DNA from: Chloroflexota bacterium
GTDB lineage: Bacteria; Chloroflexota; Anaerolineae; Anaerolineales; UBA4823
Direction of reading: 5' to 3'
Assembly (NCBI GenBank): GCA_021849525.1
Contig: JAJZSS010000071.1
Coordinates: 1 to 7,284, forward strand
Length of the DNA stretch: 7,284 nt
In this document: positions 6,268-7,284 of the stretch, in pieces
Numbering within the stretch: the stretch's first letter is position 1
How the letters are laid out: every line of letters begins with the position of its first letter
Position numbers and translations under genes: made by a program
Notes under the pieces: generated by a model
Told to the model about the DNA's origin: nothing
What the model saw: only the letters and a program-made list of their open reading frames with translations
Database searches by the model: none

Positions 6268-7179
6268 ATGAGTATCCTCGATAAATGGAAAACCGGGCTG
6301 GCGAAAACCAGCAAAGCCACCTTCGGGCAGATCGCCACCTTCTTTGGAGCCACCCAGATCACTGAAGCCACCTGGGACGAGCTGGAGGCCATCCTGGTCC
6401 AGGCGGATTTAGGCGTAGAGACTTCCCTGGCGGTGATCGCCTCGCTGCAAGAAAGTGTCTACAACCAGGGGCTGACCCGGGCGGATGAGCTGCGCGAGGC
6501 CATGCGCCGCGAGCTGCGCTCCCGGCTGGACACCCCGCCGGCAGTCGATTTCAGCGGCCAGCCCACCATCATCCTGGTGGTGGGTGTGAACGGCTCGGGC
6601 AAGACCACCACGATTGCCAAACTGGGCAAGCGCTACGCCGATGAAGGCAAGCGGGTGATCCTGGGCGCTGCCGATACCTACCGGGCGGCGGCAGTGGACC
6701 AGCTCCAGGTGTGGGCCGATCGCCTGGACCTGCCGGTGATTGCCGGGCAGGCGGGCGGCGACGCGGGGGCGGTGGCCTACGATACCGTCCAGGCGGCGGT
6801 GAACCGCAAAGCCGACCTGGCCCTGATCGACACCGCCGGGCGGCTGCACACCCGCTTCAACCTGATGGAAGAGCTGAAGAAGGTCTACCGCGTCACCAGC
6901 AAGGCCCTTCCCGGCGCGCCGCACCATATCTGGCTGGTGATGGACGCCACCACCGGGCAGAATGCCATGCAGCAGGCGCGGGCCTTCAAAGAGGCGGTCA
7001 ATGTGACCGGGATCGTACTCGCCAAGCTGGATTCCTCAGCGCGGGGTGGGATGGCCTTTGCCATTCAAAGGGAGCTGGGTCTGCCGATCTTCTTCGCCGG
7101 GCTGGGTGAGAAACCTTCTGACCTGACGCCGTTCGACCCGGACGCCTTCATCGCCGGAATCATGGACGGGGCAGGGTAA
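6268..7179 (+). CDS. ftsY: Signal recognition particle receptor FtsY
   Basis: SRP receptor GTPase: it docks the SRP-ribosome complex at the inner face of the membrane through a GTP-dependent heterodimer with Ffh. Seen in 303 residues: helical N domain about 1-90 with WDELEAILVQADLGVETS at 36-53; G domain from about 98 with P-loop GVNGSGKTT at 106-114, DTYRAAAVDQL at 136-146, DTAGR at 188-192, G4 motif AKLD at 252-255 (TKLD in many relatives), and GLGEKPSDL at 278-286. The GLGE(K/Q)PxDL ending and the N-domain form favour FtsY over Ffh, and there is no methionine-rich M domain. It lacks the long acidic A domain of the E. coli protein, so membrane contact would rely on the N-terminal helix. No Shine-Dalgarno precedes the ATG and the promoter is immediately upstream. 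Another gene follows 46 bases later. Confidence 0.96.
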   Translation: MSILDKWKTGLAKTSKATFGQIATFFGATQITEATWDELEAILVQADLGVETSLAVIASLQESVYNQGLTRADELREAMRRELRSRLDTPPAVDFSGQPTIILVVGVNGSGKTTTIAKLGKRYADEGKRVILGAADTYRAAAVDQLQVWADRLDLPVIAGQAGGDAGAVAYDTVQAAVNRKADLALIDTAGRLHTRFNLMEELKKVYRVTSKALPGAPHHIWLVMDATTGQNAMQQARAFKEAVNVTGIVLAKLDSSARGGMAFAIQRELGLPIFFAGLGEKPSDLTPFDPDAFIAGIMDGAG

Positions 7180-7225
7180 TTTTTCGGATTTTCCTCAATT
7201 TAATCCCTCGCAATTTGGAGTAATG

Positions 7226-7284
7226 ATGCAAGATCTACACAACCGCTTATCTGACGCTCAAGACCGCATCCAGCACATCCTGGA
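7226..7284 (+). CDS. Start of an unidentified protein (cut by window edge)
   Basis: Only 19 codons are visible, beginning MQDLHNRLSDAQDRIQHIL. I chose ATG 7226-7228 over the adjacent ATG 7223-7225 because GGAG (7217-7220) is 5 bases before the former and 2 before the latter. The visible peptide is charged and looks like an amphipathic helix or coiled coil. A release factor 2 (prfB) N terminus has this character, but so do many other proteins, so I name no function. It lies 46 bases after ftsY on the same strand with no terminator seen, so it is probably co-transcribed. Confidence 0.6.
   Translation, partial: MQDLHNRLSDAQDRIQHIL

Overview
This window looks like core chromosome from a moderately GC-rich bacterium. 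The proteins resemble those of Chloroflexota, most likely an Anaerolineae-type organism, but that rests on remembered family resemblance (LDH-like malate dehydrogenase, thioredoxin reductase with an ACGESAD motif, short FtsY beginning at the N domain) and not on a search. I see no phage, transposon, CRISPR, defence or tRNA/rRNA gene. The genes are housekeeping; the unusual material is in the intergenic DNA and at gene ends.

Layout: five genes lie on the minus strand, read right to left as rpsO (5829-6101), pnp (3279-5510), pckA (1427-3037), trxB (293-1294) and the first 50 codons of mdh (1-150, cut by the window edge). Divergently on the plus strand are ftsY (6268-7179) and the first 19 codons of an unidentified gene (7226 onward). 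The two directions are separated by a 166-base region with a good promoter for rpsO (TTGCCC, 17 bases, TATAAT) and an extended -10 promoter for ftsY so close to the ATG that ftsY mRNA is probably leaderless.

How they work together: rpsO-pnp is a widely conserved pair (30S protein S15 and the exoribonuclease polynucleotide phosphorylase), with structured RNA likely in the leaders of both. A strong intrinsic terminator ends the pnp unit. pckA then has its own TATAAT promoter, with a perfect 7+7 inverted repeat in the spacer. pckA (oxaloacetate to PEP), trxB (thioredoxin reduction) and mdh (malate/oxaloacetate) follow with no clear terminator between them and may be co-transcribed; pckA and mdh both act on oxaloacetate. 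ftsY encodes the SRP receptor.

Points worth a second look: a 12-bp tandem repeat array directly after trxB that continues its reading frame beyond the stop; a tandem duplication of the pnp 3' end with its terminator hairpin, of which only the distal copy keeps a U-tract; the pckA operator candidate; the possible alternative folds of the rpsO leader; and the leaderless ftsY start. I found no convincing new multi-gene system.
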